In this document: one piece after another, positions 1 through 7,048 of the stretch
Numbering within the stretch: the first letter of the stretch is position 1
How the letters are laid out: every line of letters begins with the position of its first letter
Made by a program: the position numbers and the translations under genes
Assembly (NCBI GenBank): GCA_002427815.1
Contig: DIZF01000018.1
Location: 27,077 to 49,311 of the forward strand
Reading direction: 5' to 3'
Length of the DNA: 22,235 nucleotides
DNA from: Ramlibacter tataouinensis
Lineage (GTDB): Bacteria > Pseudomonadota > Gammaproteobacteria > Burkholderiales > Burkholderiaceae_C
Notes under the pieces: model-generated
What the model was told of the DNA's origin: nothing
Database searches by the model: none
What the model saw: only the letters and a program-made list of their open reading frames with translations

Positions 1-354
1 CAGCAGCACCTTTTCCTGCCGCTCCAGGCTCTCGCTGGTGTGCGCCATCAGCATGGTGTAGCCGGCGTCGACCAGTTTGCGCTCCAGGCCGATAAGCACC
101 TCGGCGAAAAACGGGTTCATCAGGTCGTTGATGATCACGCCAATGGTGTTGGAGGACTTCCGGCGCAACCCGGCGGCGCCGCGGTTGTACACGTAGCCGA
201 GCTTGAGAGCCGCTTCACGCACGCGCGCGGCGGTCTCATCGCGAATCAGGTCACTGCCCCGCAGGACCAGGGAGACGGTCGACTTGGAGACGTTCGCTTC
301 CGCGGCGATGTCGACGATCGTTGCGGCGCGGGGAGGGACGGTGCTGCGAGCCAT
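1..354 (-). CDS. LacI-family transcriptional regulator, N-terminal part (cut by window edge)
   Basis: Reading the minus strand from the ATG at 354 gives 118 open codons that run off the window. Residues 12-57 form a LacI-type helix-turn-helix (TIVDIAAEANVSKSTVSLVL, then a GY-V-YN segment). A hinge region follows (residues about 58-69), and then the start of a periplasmic-binding-protein-like effector domain (NTIGVIINDLMNPFF). Regulators of this family bind palindromic operators as dimers and are released or recruited by a small ligand, often a sugar or an acid. The gene diverges from the CoA-transferase operon, and two palindromic sites lie between them, so it probably controls that operon and itself. 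The ligand cannot be predicted because most of the effector domain is missing. The family call is firm; the target is inferred. Confidence 0.93.
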   Translation of the reverse strand, partial: MARSTVPPRAATIVDIAAEANVSKSTVSLVLRGSDLIRDETAARVREAALKLGYVYNRGAAGLRRKSSNTIGVIINDLMNPFFAEVLIGLERKLVDAGYTMLMAHTSESLERQEKVLL

Positions 355-403
355 GGCTTCTAAGTAGTTTCCCCAGCATGAAGACGAAGGATCTGCAAAA
401 TAA

Positions 404-438
404 TTGGAACGTTCCAGGCAATCATTTGACCGTTCCAA
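404..438. promoter_or_regulatory. Two tandem LacI-type operator sites in the divergent spacer
   Basis: Positions 405-416 are a perfect 12-bp palindrome (TGGAACGTTCCA) with the central CG typical of LacI-family operators. A second copy at 425-438 (TTTGACCGTTCCAA) matches the idealised TTGGAACGTTCCAA at 12 of 14 positions. The two centres are 21 bp apart, about two helical turns, so dimers would sit on the same face of the DNA. They lie 50 to 25 bp upstream of the small ORF and about 70 bp upstream of the regulator's own start, so one bound complex could block both directions. Binding is inferred. Confidence 0.75.
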
Positions 439-462
439 TCAGTTTAGCTCCAGGAGCACGCG

Positions 463-522
463 ATGAGCAAAGACGATACGTTCGGTTGGGGCCTGCGCGC
501 ATCGCCAACCCCCTGGGCTGAG
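463..522 (+). CDS. Possible 19-aa leader peptide or gene scar upstream of the CoA transferase
   Basis: An ATG at 463 with a good Shine-Dalgarno sequence (AGGAG at 452-456, 6 nt spacing) opens 19 codons, MSKDDTFGWGLRASPTPWA, ending in TGA at 520-522. That stop overlaps the GAGG ribosome binding site of the next gene, whose ATG is at 531, an arrangement that favours translational coupling. I do not recognise the peptide. It could be a true leader peptide, or the remnant of an earlier first gene of the operon whose middle was deleted. The strong ribosome binding site is the main reason for listing it; function is unknown. Confidence 0.4.
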
Positions 523-530
523 GACAAGAC

Positions 531-2126
531 ATGAAGAAGGTCATCACGGCCGCACAGGCCGCCGCACTGATTCGCGACGGCGACGTGGTCAGCATCAGTT
601 CGGCCAGCGGCCTCGGCTGCCCGGACAAGGTGCTGGCCGCCATCGGCGAGCGCTTCGACCGCGAAGGCGCACCCCGGAACCTCACGACGCTGAATCCCAT
701 CGCCGCCGGCGACATGTACGGCATCAAGGGCATCGACCACATCGCCAAGCCCGGGTTGCTTGCGCGCATTCTGGCCGGCTCGTACCCGAGCGGTCCGTCC
801 TCGCTGCCGATGCCCGCGATCTGGCACATGGTCGTCGACAACCAGGTCGAGGCCTACAACATCCCGAGCGGCATCCTCTTCGACATGCACCGCGACGCCG
901 CGGCGCGGCGACCCGGTGTGCTCACCAAGGTCGGCATCGGCACCTTCGTTGACCCTGATTTGCAGGGTTGCGCCATGAACGACGCCGCGGCAAGGCACCC
1001 GGTCGTGCGCAAGGAGCGTTTCGATGGGCAGGAGTGGCTGTACTTCCCGGCGGTGGTTCCGAACGTCGCGATCATCCGCGCGACCACCGCCGATGAACGC
1101 GGCAACCTGACCTACGAGCACGAAGGTGCCCTGCTCGGCGGCCTGGACCAGGCCCTGGCGGCGCGCAACAACGGCGGCATCGTCATCGCGCAGGTCAAGC
1201 GCGTCGTCAAGGACGGCAGCCTTCGGCCGCACGACGTGAACGTGCCGTGCAACCTGGTCGACTACGTCGTGGTCGACCCGGATCAGTGGCAGACCACGCA
1301 GACTGTCTACGACCCCGCCATCAGCGGCGAAATCCTGCAGCCGCTCGCGACCTTCGAGCGGCAGGCCTGGGGCCCGGAGAAGGTCATCGCACGCCGCGCC
1401 GCGATGGAACTGGCGCATGGCCATGCCGCGAACCTCGGCTTCGGCATCTCGGCCAACGTGCCGCGCATCCTGCTCGAGGAAGGGCTGCACGGTGAAGTGA
1501 CCTGGGCGATCGAACAGGGCGCGGTTGGCGGCATGCCGCTGCTGGGCTTCGCCTTCGGTTGCGCCTCGAACGCCGACGCGATCATGGCCTCGCCCAACCA
1601 GTTCACCTACTTCCAGGGCGGTGGATTCGACGTCACCTTCCTGTCCTTCCTGCAGGTCGACGGCAACGGCAGCGTCAACGTCTCGAAGCTGGGCGCCAAG
1701 CCTTACCTGACTGCAGGATGCGGCGGCTTCGTCGACATCACCGCCCACGCACGCCGAATCGTGTTCGCCGGCTTCTTCACTGCCGGCGCCAGGCTGGAAG
1801 TGGGCGACGGCCGGCTCACCATCGTGAAGGAAGGCAGGACGCGCAAGTTTGTCGGGACGGCCGAGCACATCACCTTCAGCGGCGTGATCGGCCGCCAGCG
1901 TGGCCAGCGCGTCACCTACGTCACCGAGCGCTGTGTCATCGACCTCGAGCACGATGCGCTCGTCGTCAAGGAGGTCGCGCCCGGCATCGACCTGCAGCGC
2001 GACGTGCTCGACCAGGCCGAGATTCCGCTGCGTGTCGCCCGCGACCTGCGGGTGATGGATGCCAGCCTGTTCCGCGAGCCGCCGTTCGGGCTGCGCTTGA
2101 AACCCGAGGAGGTGCGCCGTGGCTGA
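531..2126 (+). CDS. Acyl-CoA:acetate/3-ketoacid CoA-transferase, one-chain (YdiF-like)
   Basis: The 531-aa protein looks like a family I CoA transferase in which the alpha and beta subunits are fused, as in E. coli YdiF and propionate CoA-transferases, which have a similar length. These cytoplasmic enzymes move CoA from a donor such as acetyl-CoA to a carboxylic acid through a glutamyl-CoA thioester. The alpha half begins with ITAAQAAALIRDGDVVSISS. The beta half carries EQGAVGGMP, whose first residue, Glu328, matches the family's catalytic glutamate. The ATG at 531 has a GAGG site 7 nt upstream. The stop lies 8 nt inside the following enoyl-CoA hydratase gene. In this operon its likely job is to activate the acid that the next enzymes hydrate and oxidise. 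The exact acid is unknown. Confidence 0.9.
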   Translation: MKKVITAAQAAALIRDGDVVSISSASGLGCPDKVLAAIGERFDREGAPRNLTTLNPIAAGDMYGIKGIDHIAKPGLLARILAGSYPSGPSSLPMPAIWHMVVDNQVEAYNIPSGILFDMHRDAAARRPGVLTKVGIGTFVDPDLQGCAMNDAAARHPVVRKERFDGQEWLYFPAVVPNVAIIRATTADERGNLTYEHEGALLGGLDQALAARNNGGIVIAQVKRVVKDGSLRPHDVNVPCNLVDYVVVDPDQWQTTQTVYDPAISGEILQPLATFERQAWGPEKVIARRAAMELAHGHAANLGFGISANVPRILLEEGLHGEVTWAIEQGAVGGMPLLGFAFGCASNADAIMASPNQFTYFQGGGFDVTFLSFLQVDGNGSVNVSKLGAKPYLTAGCGGFVDITAHARRIVFAGFFTAGARLEVGDGRLTIVKEGRTRKFVGTAEHITFSGVIGRQRGQRVTYVTERCVIDLEHDALVVKEVAPGIDLQRDVLDQAEIPLRVARDLRVMDASLFREPPFGLRLKPEEVRRG

Positions 2127-2898
2127 ATCCCTCGTCTCATGCTCGCGTGCCGGCCAGGTCGCGGTCGTCACGCTGGCTCGCGCAAACAAGCTCAACTCAC
2201 TGACGCCGGCCATGCTCAACGAGCTCGAGAGCATCGCCCGTGTCCTGGAAGCCGACCCGGAGCTGCGCGTTGTCGTGCTGACGGGCGCCGGGGAGAAGGC
2301 CTTCTGCGTGGGCGCCGATATCAACGAATGGGCGGCGCTGCAGCCGCTCGACATGTGGCGCCGCTGGGTTCGGCGCGGCCACCAGGTGTTCGACCAGTGG
2401 GCGCGGCTGCGTCAGCCGGTCATCGCCGCGATCAACGGCCACGCTTTCGGAGGCGGGCTCGAGCTGGCGATCACCGCCGACATCCGCATCGCGGCCGAAC
2501 ACGCCCAGTTCGCGCTGCCCGAGGCGTCGATCGGCACCTGCCCGGGCTGGTCCGGCTCGCAGCGGCTCGTGAAGCTGGTCGGCGCAAGCCATGCGAAGTA
2601 CCTGGCACTGAGCGGCACGCGGGTTTCGGCGGTGGATGCACTGCGCAGCGGTCTGGTGCATGAAGTAGCGCCCACCGCGACGCTGGCCGAGCGCGCGATG
2701 AGCCTGGCCAGAGAGATGGCTGCCAAGGCTCCGGTGTCCCTGCAGCTGACCAAACAGCTGATCAACGCCGCCTCCGGCGAGGACGCCGCGGCCACGCTCG
2801 AAGCGATGGCCGGCGCGCTCGCAGCAACTACCGAAGATGGCGCCGAAGGCGTGCGCAGCTTCCGCGAGAAGCGCGCGCCCAACTATGTGGGTCGCTGA
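2119..2898 (+). CDS. Enoyl-CoA hydratase/isomerase family protein
   Basis: The 259-aa protein belongs to the crotonase family. It begins at a GTG at 2119, preceded by a strong GAGGAGG site (2106-2112) with 6 nt spacing, and overlaps the CoA-transferase gene by 8 nt, so the two are translationally coupled. The oxyanion-hole segments are visible at residues 58-70 (GEKAFCVGADINE) and 105-120 (INGHAFGGGLELAITA). Both acidic residues used by hydratases are present: Glu115 in GGGLELA and Glu135 in FALPEA. This supports reversible addition of water to a 2-enoyl-CoA rather than a purely isomerase or hydrolase role. The PGWSGSQRL segment lines up with the family's PGAGGTQRL region. A carnitinyl-CoA-dehydratase-like role is possible but cannot be shown. 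Confidence 0.92.
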   Translation: MAESLVSCSRAGQVAVVTLARANKLNSLTPAMLNELESIARVLEADPELRVVVLTGAGEKAFCVGADINEWAALQPLDMWRRWVRRGHQVFDQWARLRQPVIAAINGHAFGGGLELAITADIRIAAEHAQFALPEASIGTCPGWSGSQRLVKLVGASHAKYLALSGTRVSAVDALRSGLVHEVAPTATLAERAMSLAREMAAKAPVSLQLTKQLINAASGEDAAATLEAMAGALAATTEDGAEGVRSFREKRAPNYVGR

Positions 2899-2929
2899 CC
2901 ACCCCATCGGATTTGATATCGTTTTTCTC

Positions 2930-3697
2930 ATGACCCAGCCTCGACCCTTGGCCGTCGTCACCGGCGCTCGTCGCGGCATCGGCGCCGGAATCGCGATCGA
3001 ACTCGCTGCGCGCGGCTTCGATCTTGCGCTGACCGACATCGACTGCCATGGCGCTGAGGCCACCGTCGCGCAGATCACCGCCCTCGGCGCGCGAACGATC
3101 CTGTACCAGTCGGACCTCGCCAATGTCGGTGAGCACGCCGCGCTGGTCGATCGTATCGTTGCGGCCGGCGGCCCGATCGCCTGCCTGGTCAACAACGCCG
3201 GTGTCCCTGCCGTCCAACGTGGCGACCTGCTCGAACTGGGCACCGAGTCGTACGACCGCGTGCTCGACACCAACTTGCGCGGCACCTTCTTCTTCACCCA
3301 GGCGGTGGCGCGGCACATGGTGGCCACAGCCATTGAATCGCCGCGAGCTATCGTCACCGTGTCGTCCGTCAGCGCGGAACTGGCTTCGATCGAGCGCGGC
3401 GAATACTGCCTGTCCAAGGCCGGCCTGGGCATGCTGACCAAGCTGTTCGCCCTGCGTCTCGCACCGCTGGGCATCGGCGTGTTCGAGGTGCGGCCCGGCG
3501 TCATCCGCACGCCGATGACCGAGGGTGTGGCTGGCAAGTACGACGAGCGCATCGCCGACGGCCTGGTGCCGATGGGCCGCTGGGGCTATCCGCAGGACGT
3601 GGCGCGCGCGGTCGCCGCGCTGGCCTCGGGGCAGCTCGCTTTCTCCACCGGCAGCGTCATCAACGTCGACGGCGCGCTGTCGATCCCGAGGCTCTGA
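2930..3697 (+). CDS. SDR-family NAD(P)-dependent oxidoreductase
   Basis: The 255-aa protein is a classical short-chain dehydrogenase/reductase. The cofactor motif TGARRGIG is at residues 11-18, NNAG at 88-91, and the catalytic tetrad is Asn115, Ser146, Tyr159 and Lys163 (YCLSK). An acidic residue after the second beta strand (TDID, 35-38) suggests NAD rather than NADP. The frame stays open upstream to 2837 inside the hydratase gene, but the ATG at 2930 places the first beta strand at the usual distance from the N-terminus. No clear Shine-Dalgarno sequence precedes it, so the start is less certain than the family. In context it probably oxidises the hydroxyl made by the hydratase, or a related alcohol. 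Confidence 0.9.
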   Translation: MTQPRPLAVVTGARRGIGAGIAIELAARGFDLALTDIDCHGAEATVAQITALGARTILYQSDLANVGEHAALVDRIVAAGGPIACLVNNAGVPAVQRGDLLELGTESYDRVLDTNLRGTFFFTQAVARHMVATAIESPRAIVTVSSVSAELASIERGEYCLSKAGLGMLTKLFALRLAPLGIGVFEVRPGVIRTPMTEGVAGKYDERIADGLVPMGRWGYPQDVARAVAALASGQLAFSTGSVINVDGALSIPRL

Positions 3698-3718
3698 GAT
3701 CAAGTCCCCCACGCCGAC

Positions 3719-3832
3719 ATGGATACCTGCGACTGGATCATCACCGGCGGCGGCTCGGCCGGCGGCGTGCTGGCCTACACACAGGCCAAGGTGATCGGTG
3801 GCGGGCCTCGATCAATGCAGTGATCCAAGAAG
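3719..3832 (+). pseudogene. Remnant of a GMC (choline dehydrogenase-like) oxidoreductase
   Basis: An ATG at 3719 opens 34 codons. The first part, MDTCDWIITGGGSAGGVLAY, is the FAD-binding N-terminus of the GMC family. It then jumps to AKVIGGG, which in intact GMC proteins lies some 60-70 residues further on, just before the family signature GGSSxINAM. At that point the reading frame is also lost: in another frame the DNA reads SINAVI, as expected if about one base is missing near 3808. The original frame stops at 3821-3823, and no GMC similarity is seen beyond about 3830. The fragment therefore carries a large internal deletion, a frameshift and loss of the whole C-terminal part. It starts 21 nt after the SDR stop, so the intact gene was probably the last gene of the catabolic operon. 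Confidence 0.8.
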
Positions 3833-3860
3833 CACAAAGCCGCACTGGGGCGGCTTTGTG
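3833..3860 (-). terminator. Terminator-like hairpin downstream of tRNA-Phe
   Basis: A perfect 11-bp stem (CACAAAGCCGC paired with GCGGCTTTGTG) encloses the 6-nt loop at 3844-3849. On the minus strand it is followed by a pyrimidine-rich CTTCTT, and on the plus strand by GGTTGC. It therefore fits better as the end of the minus-strand ntrX/tRNA-Phe transcript, though it could also stop the plus-strand operon. There is no long U tract, so efficiency is uncertain. Confidence 0.65.
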
Positions 3861-3900
3861 GGTTGCACGGCACGCGAACACTGCAAGCCGTTGAATTGAC

Positions 3901-3976
3901 TGGTGGCCTGGGGCGGAATCGAACCACCGACACGCGGATTTTCAATCCGCTGCTCTACCAACTGAGCTACCGGGCC
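3901..3976 (-). tRNA. tRNA-Phe (anticodon GAA)
   Basis: The minus strand folds into a full 76-nt cloverleaf with an encoded CCA end. The anticodon stem GCGGA/TCCGC holds the loop TTGAAAA, giving anticodon GAA (phenylalanine). The D arm GCTCAGTTGGTAGAGC and T arm GGTGGTTCGATTCCGCC are standard. One oddity is in the acceptor stem: C5 (plus-strand position 3972) faces A68 (position 3909), a C-A mismatch where the rest of the stem pairs perfectly. The gene lies 18 nt beyond the ntrX-like stop and is probably cotranscribed with it. Confidence 0.96.
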
Positions 3977-3994
3977 AGAACCGGCAATTATATA

Positions 3995-4684
3995 TCAGCC
4001 CCCTCGCTTGCCCCGCGAGAGATCCACGCCCAGTTGCTTGAGCTTGCGGTACAGGTGGGTGCGCTCCAGGCCTGTCTTTTCGGCCACGCGGGTCATCGAC
4101 CCGCCTTCCTTGGCCAGATGGAATTCGAAGTAGGACTTCTCGAAGTCGTCGCGCGCATTGCGCAAGGGTTTGTCCAGCTCGAACAGCTGCCGGCCCTGCG
4201 GGCCCATTTCCACCATCGGCGGCGGCACCTGGCCGCCTGTCATGGCGGCCTCCACCGTGAGCTCGATGGCCGGCGGCGCCGCTACTCCCGCGACACCAGG
4301 CTTGCGCGCTGCGACCGGCGGCGTGCGCGTCAGGCCCGCTTCCACCGCCTTGAGCAGCTTCTGCATGGTGATCGGCTTTTCCAGGAACGACTGCGCGCCG
4401 ATCTTGGTGGCTTCCACCGCCGTCTCGATGGTGGCGTGGCCGCTCATCATGATGACCGGCATGCTCAGCATCCCGGTGGTCGACCATTCCTTGAGCAGCG
4501 TCACGCCGTCGGTATCGGGCATCCAGATATCCAGCAGCACCAGATCGGGCCGCGAGCGGCCCCGCGCAGCGCGCGCCTGCGCGGCGTTTTCGGCCAGTTC
4601 GACGTTATGGCCCTCGTCATTGAGAATTTCCGAAAGCAAGTCCCGGATACCCAGCTCGTCGTCGACCACCAGTATGTTTGCCAT
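3995..4684 (-). CDS. NtrX-like response regulator without AAA+ domain (receiver plus Fis-type HTH)
   Basis: The 229-aa protein has a receiver domain at residues 1-120 with the acidic pair Asp8/Asp9, phospho-acceptor Asp52 (LDIWMPDTDG), Ser81 and Lys103 (LEKPI). A proline- and alanine-rich linker (about 121-160) leads to a Fis-type helix-turn-helix near the C-terminus (RVAEKTGLERTHLYRKLKQL, 199-218). Canonical NtrX/NtrC proteins are about 450 aa and carry a sigma-54-activating AAA+ ATPase between these parts. That domain is entirely absent here, so the protein probably acts as a simple DNA-binding regulator. The start is ATG with an AGGA site 5 nt upstream. It follows the kinase gene by 75 nt, and the two are almost certainly partners. 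Confidence 0.88.
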   Translation of the reverse strand: MANILVVDDELGIRDLLSEILNDEGHNVELAENAAQARAARGRSRPDLVLLDIWMPDTDGVTLLKEWSTTGMLSMPVIMMSGHATIETAVEATKIGAQSFLEKPITMQKLLKAVEAGLTRTPPVAARKPGVAGVAAPPAIELTVEAAMTGGQVPPPMVEMGPQGRQLFELDKPLRNARDDFEKSYFEFHLAKEGGSMTRVAEKTGLERTHLYRKLKQLGVDLSRGKRGG

Positions 4685-4759
4685 TTAATTCCTGAAACTC
4701 GGGGCCCTCGCCTGACCGAAAATCTGAGCCCTGCCGAGCTTGGACCGAGTGCGCTGTTG

Positions 4760-7048
4760 CTATGCCGCAACCGCGAATGATAACGATACTTGGGCGCCCT
4801 GGATGTTCCCGCCCTCCACGCGGTTTTTCAGGTCCACCCGGGCACCGTGCTCGTCGGCGATTTTCTTGACCACTGCCAGGCCCAGGCCCGTGCCCTTGGC
4901 CTTGGTGGTGACATAGGGTTCGAACGCGCGTTTGAGGATGTGATCCGGAAAGCCGCATCCCGTGTCCTGCACGATCAGCCGGGCCCGGCGGGCCGTTTCG
5001 TTCCACTGGGTCTTGACGGTGACTTCGCGCAATACGGCGCCTTCGGTGGCGTCCTGCGCGTTTTGCAACAGATTGTGCAGAACCTGCCGCAGCTGCTGGG
5101 CGTCGCCCATGACCTTCGGATCGCGCGGGTCCAGGTCCATCCGCACCGGCACGTGGGCCGAGGCGTCGCCCCGTTCGCCGCCCTCGCGCGCATAAAGCTG
5201 CAGAACATCGCTCACCAAGGCGTTGAGGTCCACCGGTTTGAGCTCCGCCGCGGGCAGCCGGGCGTAGTCGCGGAACTCGTTGACCAGCCGCTTCATCGCG
5301 TCCACCTGATCGACGATGGTCTGTACCGACTTGGTGACGATCGCCTGCTCGGTGGGCCCCACCTTGCCGGCCAGCTTCATCTCCAGCCGCTCGGCCGACA
5401 GCTGGATCGGCGTCAGCGGATTCTTGATTTCGTGGGCCAGGCGACGGGCCACCTCGCCCCAGGCCTGGGCGCGCTGGGCCGAGACGATTTCGGAGATGTC
5501 GTCGAATACCAGCAGGCGCGCCGCTTTGCCGGGATGATCCGCGGGCATTTCCGCGCCGCGCGCCACCAGCGTGACGGGGTGCTGCGGCGAGCCGGGCTGG
5601 GCGGCGTTGAGCTCGAACGACTGCTGCCAGTGGTCCAGCCCGTGCTGACGCCGCTCGTCCATGTACTCGTCGAACTGCTGCTGCACCGCGGCGCCGAAGG
5701 CCTCGAGCCCTTCCACGCTGGCCAGGGCCCGGCCTTCATATGCCGCCAGCGGAACCCGCAGGATCCGGGTTGCGCCGGGGTTCGAAGTCTGGATATAGCC
5801 CTGCTCGTCCAGCACGATGACGCCGGCGGTGAGGTTGTCCAGGATGGTCTGCAGGTTGGCGCGGGCGGCGCTGACCTGGCCCATGCTCTTGTCGACCGCG
5901 GCCCGGGCATCGGCGAGCTGCTGGGTCATCTCGGCAAAAGAGCGGGTCAGGCCGCCGAGTTCGTCCTTGCCCTGCAGGGCCGGTTTCGGAGAGAGGTCGC
6001 CGGCGGCCACTTCGCGCACGCCCGCGGCCAGCAATAGCAGCGGCCGTGCCAGCTGATTGCCCAGGATGACCGCCAGCAGCACCGCGCCGAACACCGCCAG
6101 AAACAGGCTGAGCGTGAGCGTGCCGATGTACATGCGGCGCAGGCCCTCGCGGCCCAGGGCACGCTCCTGGTACTCACGGTTCGCCTCCTGCACCGCGATC
6201 GCATTCGCCACCAGGGTCGGGGGCAGCACCTGCGTGACCTGGAGCACGCGCGGCTCGGCCAGCAGGCCCAGGGTGGGCTGCGCCACGACGGCCAATGCCT
6301 TGATCCGGGCGCCGTGCAGGCCATCGGGGTCGGGCTCGTCGAGTCCCTCGATGACTGCCAGCGAGCGCTGCGACCGCACGTTGCGCAACTGCTGCGCACT
6401 GGGGCGCTCGGGGTTGAGCTGGAAGCGCGATTGGCCGGCGCTGGCGATGAGCTGGCCGGAACCGCTCCACAACAGAATGTCGCTCGCCTGCAGTTGGTCG
6501 CGCAGCCGCTCCAGGGCCAGTGGGGCCGAGGTGTCGGGGGTTTCGGACAGCTGCCCGGCGGCCAGCCGGGTCTTGTTGGCCAGGTCGTTCGCCAGGGTAT
6601 CGAGGGTCGCGCGCCCCAGGCTCAGACCGGCGTTGAGGGCGCCTTCCACCTTGACGTCGAACCAGCTCTCGATGGAACGCGAGACGAACTGGTAGGACAC
6701 CGTATAGATCAGCACGCCGGGAAGAAACCCGACCAGCGCAAAGATCGCGGCCAGCTTGACCAGCAGGCGGCTGCCGAACTTGCCGCGCCGCAGCCGCGTG
6801 AACAGCCGCACCGCGATCCAGATGATGATCAGCAGCAGCAGGCCGGCCACCACGATGTTGAGGATGAACAGGCGACCGTAATTGCGTTCGTAGAGCTCGC
6901 GGTTGTTGGTGGCCTGGGTCAGCAGGAACATCAGCACGATGCTGATGGCCATGATCACGGCGACGGCCACCACCACCGCCCAGCGGAACGCCTTGGACGA
7001 CCGCAACGGATAGCGGCTGCCCGCCTCCGGTGACCCGCCGCTGCTCAC
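4760..7048 (-). CDS. NtrY-type sensor histidine kinase
   Basis: The 762-aa membrane protein has hydrophobic segments near residues 21-44, 60-82, 97-118 and 308-330, the last two flanking an extracytoplasmic loop of about 190 residues. Next come a HAMP linker (331-385), a PAS domain (about 395-520), a HisKA domain with His539 in RRLAHEIKNPLTP, and an ATPase domain. The ATPase domain shows an N box (LHNLLQNAQDA, Asn663), a D box (QDTGCGF, Asp695), AFEPYVTTK and GTGLGLAVV (719-727). All catalytic motifs are intact. It starts at a GTG at 7048 that overlaps the DUF4390 stop by 4 nt (GTGA). Homology to NtrY suggests sensing linked to nitrogen or respiration, but the signal is unknown. Confidence 0.92.
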   Translation of the reverse strand: MSSGGSPEAGSRYPLRSSKAFRWAVVVAVAVIMAISIVLMFLLTQATNNRELYERNYGRLFILNIVVAGLLLLIIIWIAVRLFTRLRRGKFGSRLLVKLAAIFALVGFLPGVLIYTVSYQFVSRSIESWFDVKVEGALNAGLSLGRATLDTLANDLANKTRLAAGQLSETPDTSAPLALERLRDQLQASDILLWSGSGQLIASAGQSRFQLNPERPSAQQLRNVRSQRSLAVIEGLDEPDPDGLHGARIKALAVVAQPTLGLLAEPRVLQVTQVLPPTLVANAIAVQEANREYQERALGREGLRRMYIGTLTLSLFLAVFGAVLLAVILGNQLARPLLLLAAGVREVAAGDLSPKPALQGKDELGGLTRSFAEMTQQLADARAAVDKSMGQVSAARANLQTILDNLTAGVIVLDEQGYIQTSNPGATRILRVPLAAYEGRALASVEGLEAFGAAVQQQFDEYMDERRQHGLDHWQQSFELNAAQPGSPQHPVTLVARGAEMPADHPGKAARLLVFDDISEIVSAQRAQAWGEVARRLAHEIKNPLTPIQLSAERLEMKLAGKVGPTEQAIVTKSVQTIVDQVDAMKRLVNEFRDYARLPAAELKPVDLNALVSDVLQLYAREGGERGDASAHVPVRMDLDPRDPKVMGDAQQLRQVLHNLLQNAQDATEGAVLREVTVKTQWNETARRARLIVQDTGCGFPDHILKRAFEPYVTTKAKGTGLGLAVVKKIADEHGARVDLKNRVEGGNIQGAQVSLSFAVAA

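Noticed and set aside
40..363. A plus-strand ORF opposite the LacI-family gene
   Set aside because: The minus strand gives a convincing LacI helix-turn-helix, and this frame has no recognisable feature.
444..2354. A 636-codon minus-strand frame opposite the CoA transferase
   Set aside because: It is a mirror of the CoA-transferase and hydratase genes, whose catalytic motifs are clear on the plus strand.
1..3832. Defence system, prophage or integrative element in the accessory part
   Set aside because: All readable genes are metabolic or regulatory. No integrase, transposase, nuclease or phage protein and no terminal repeats are visible in the window.
3863..4780. A plus-strand ORF running across tRNA-Phe and ntrX
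   Set aside because: It reads through a tRNA gene in antisense and mirrors the response regulator, so it is not a gene.
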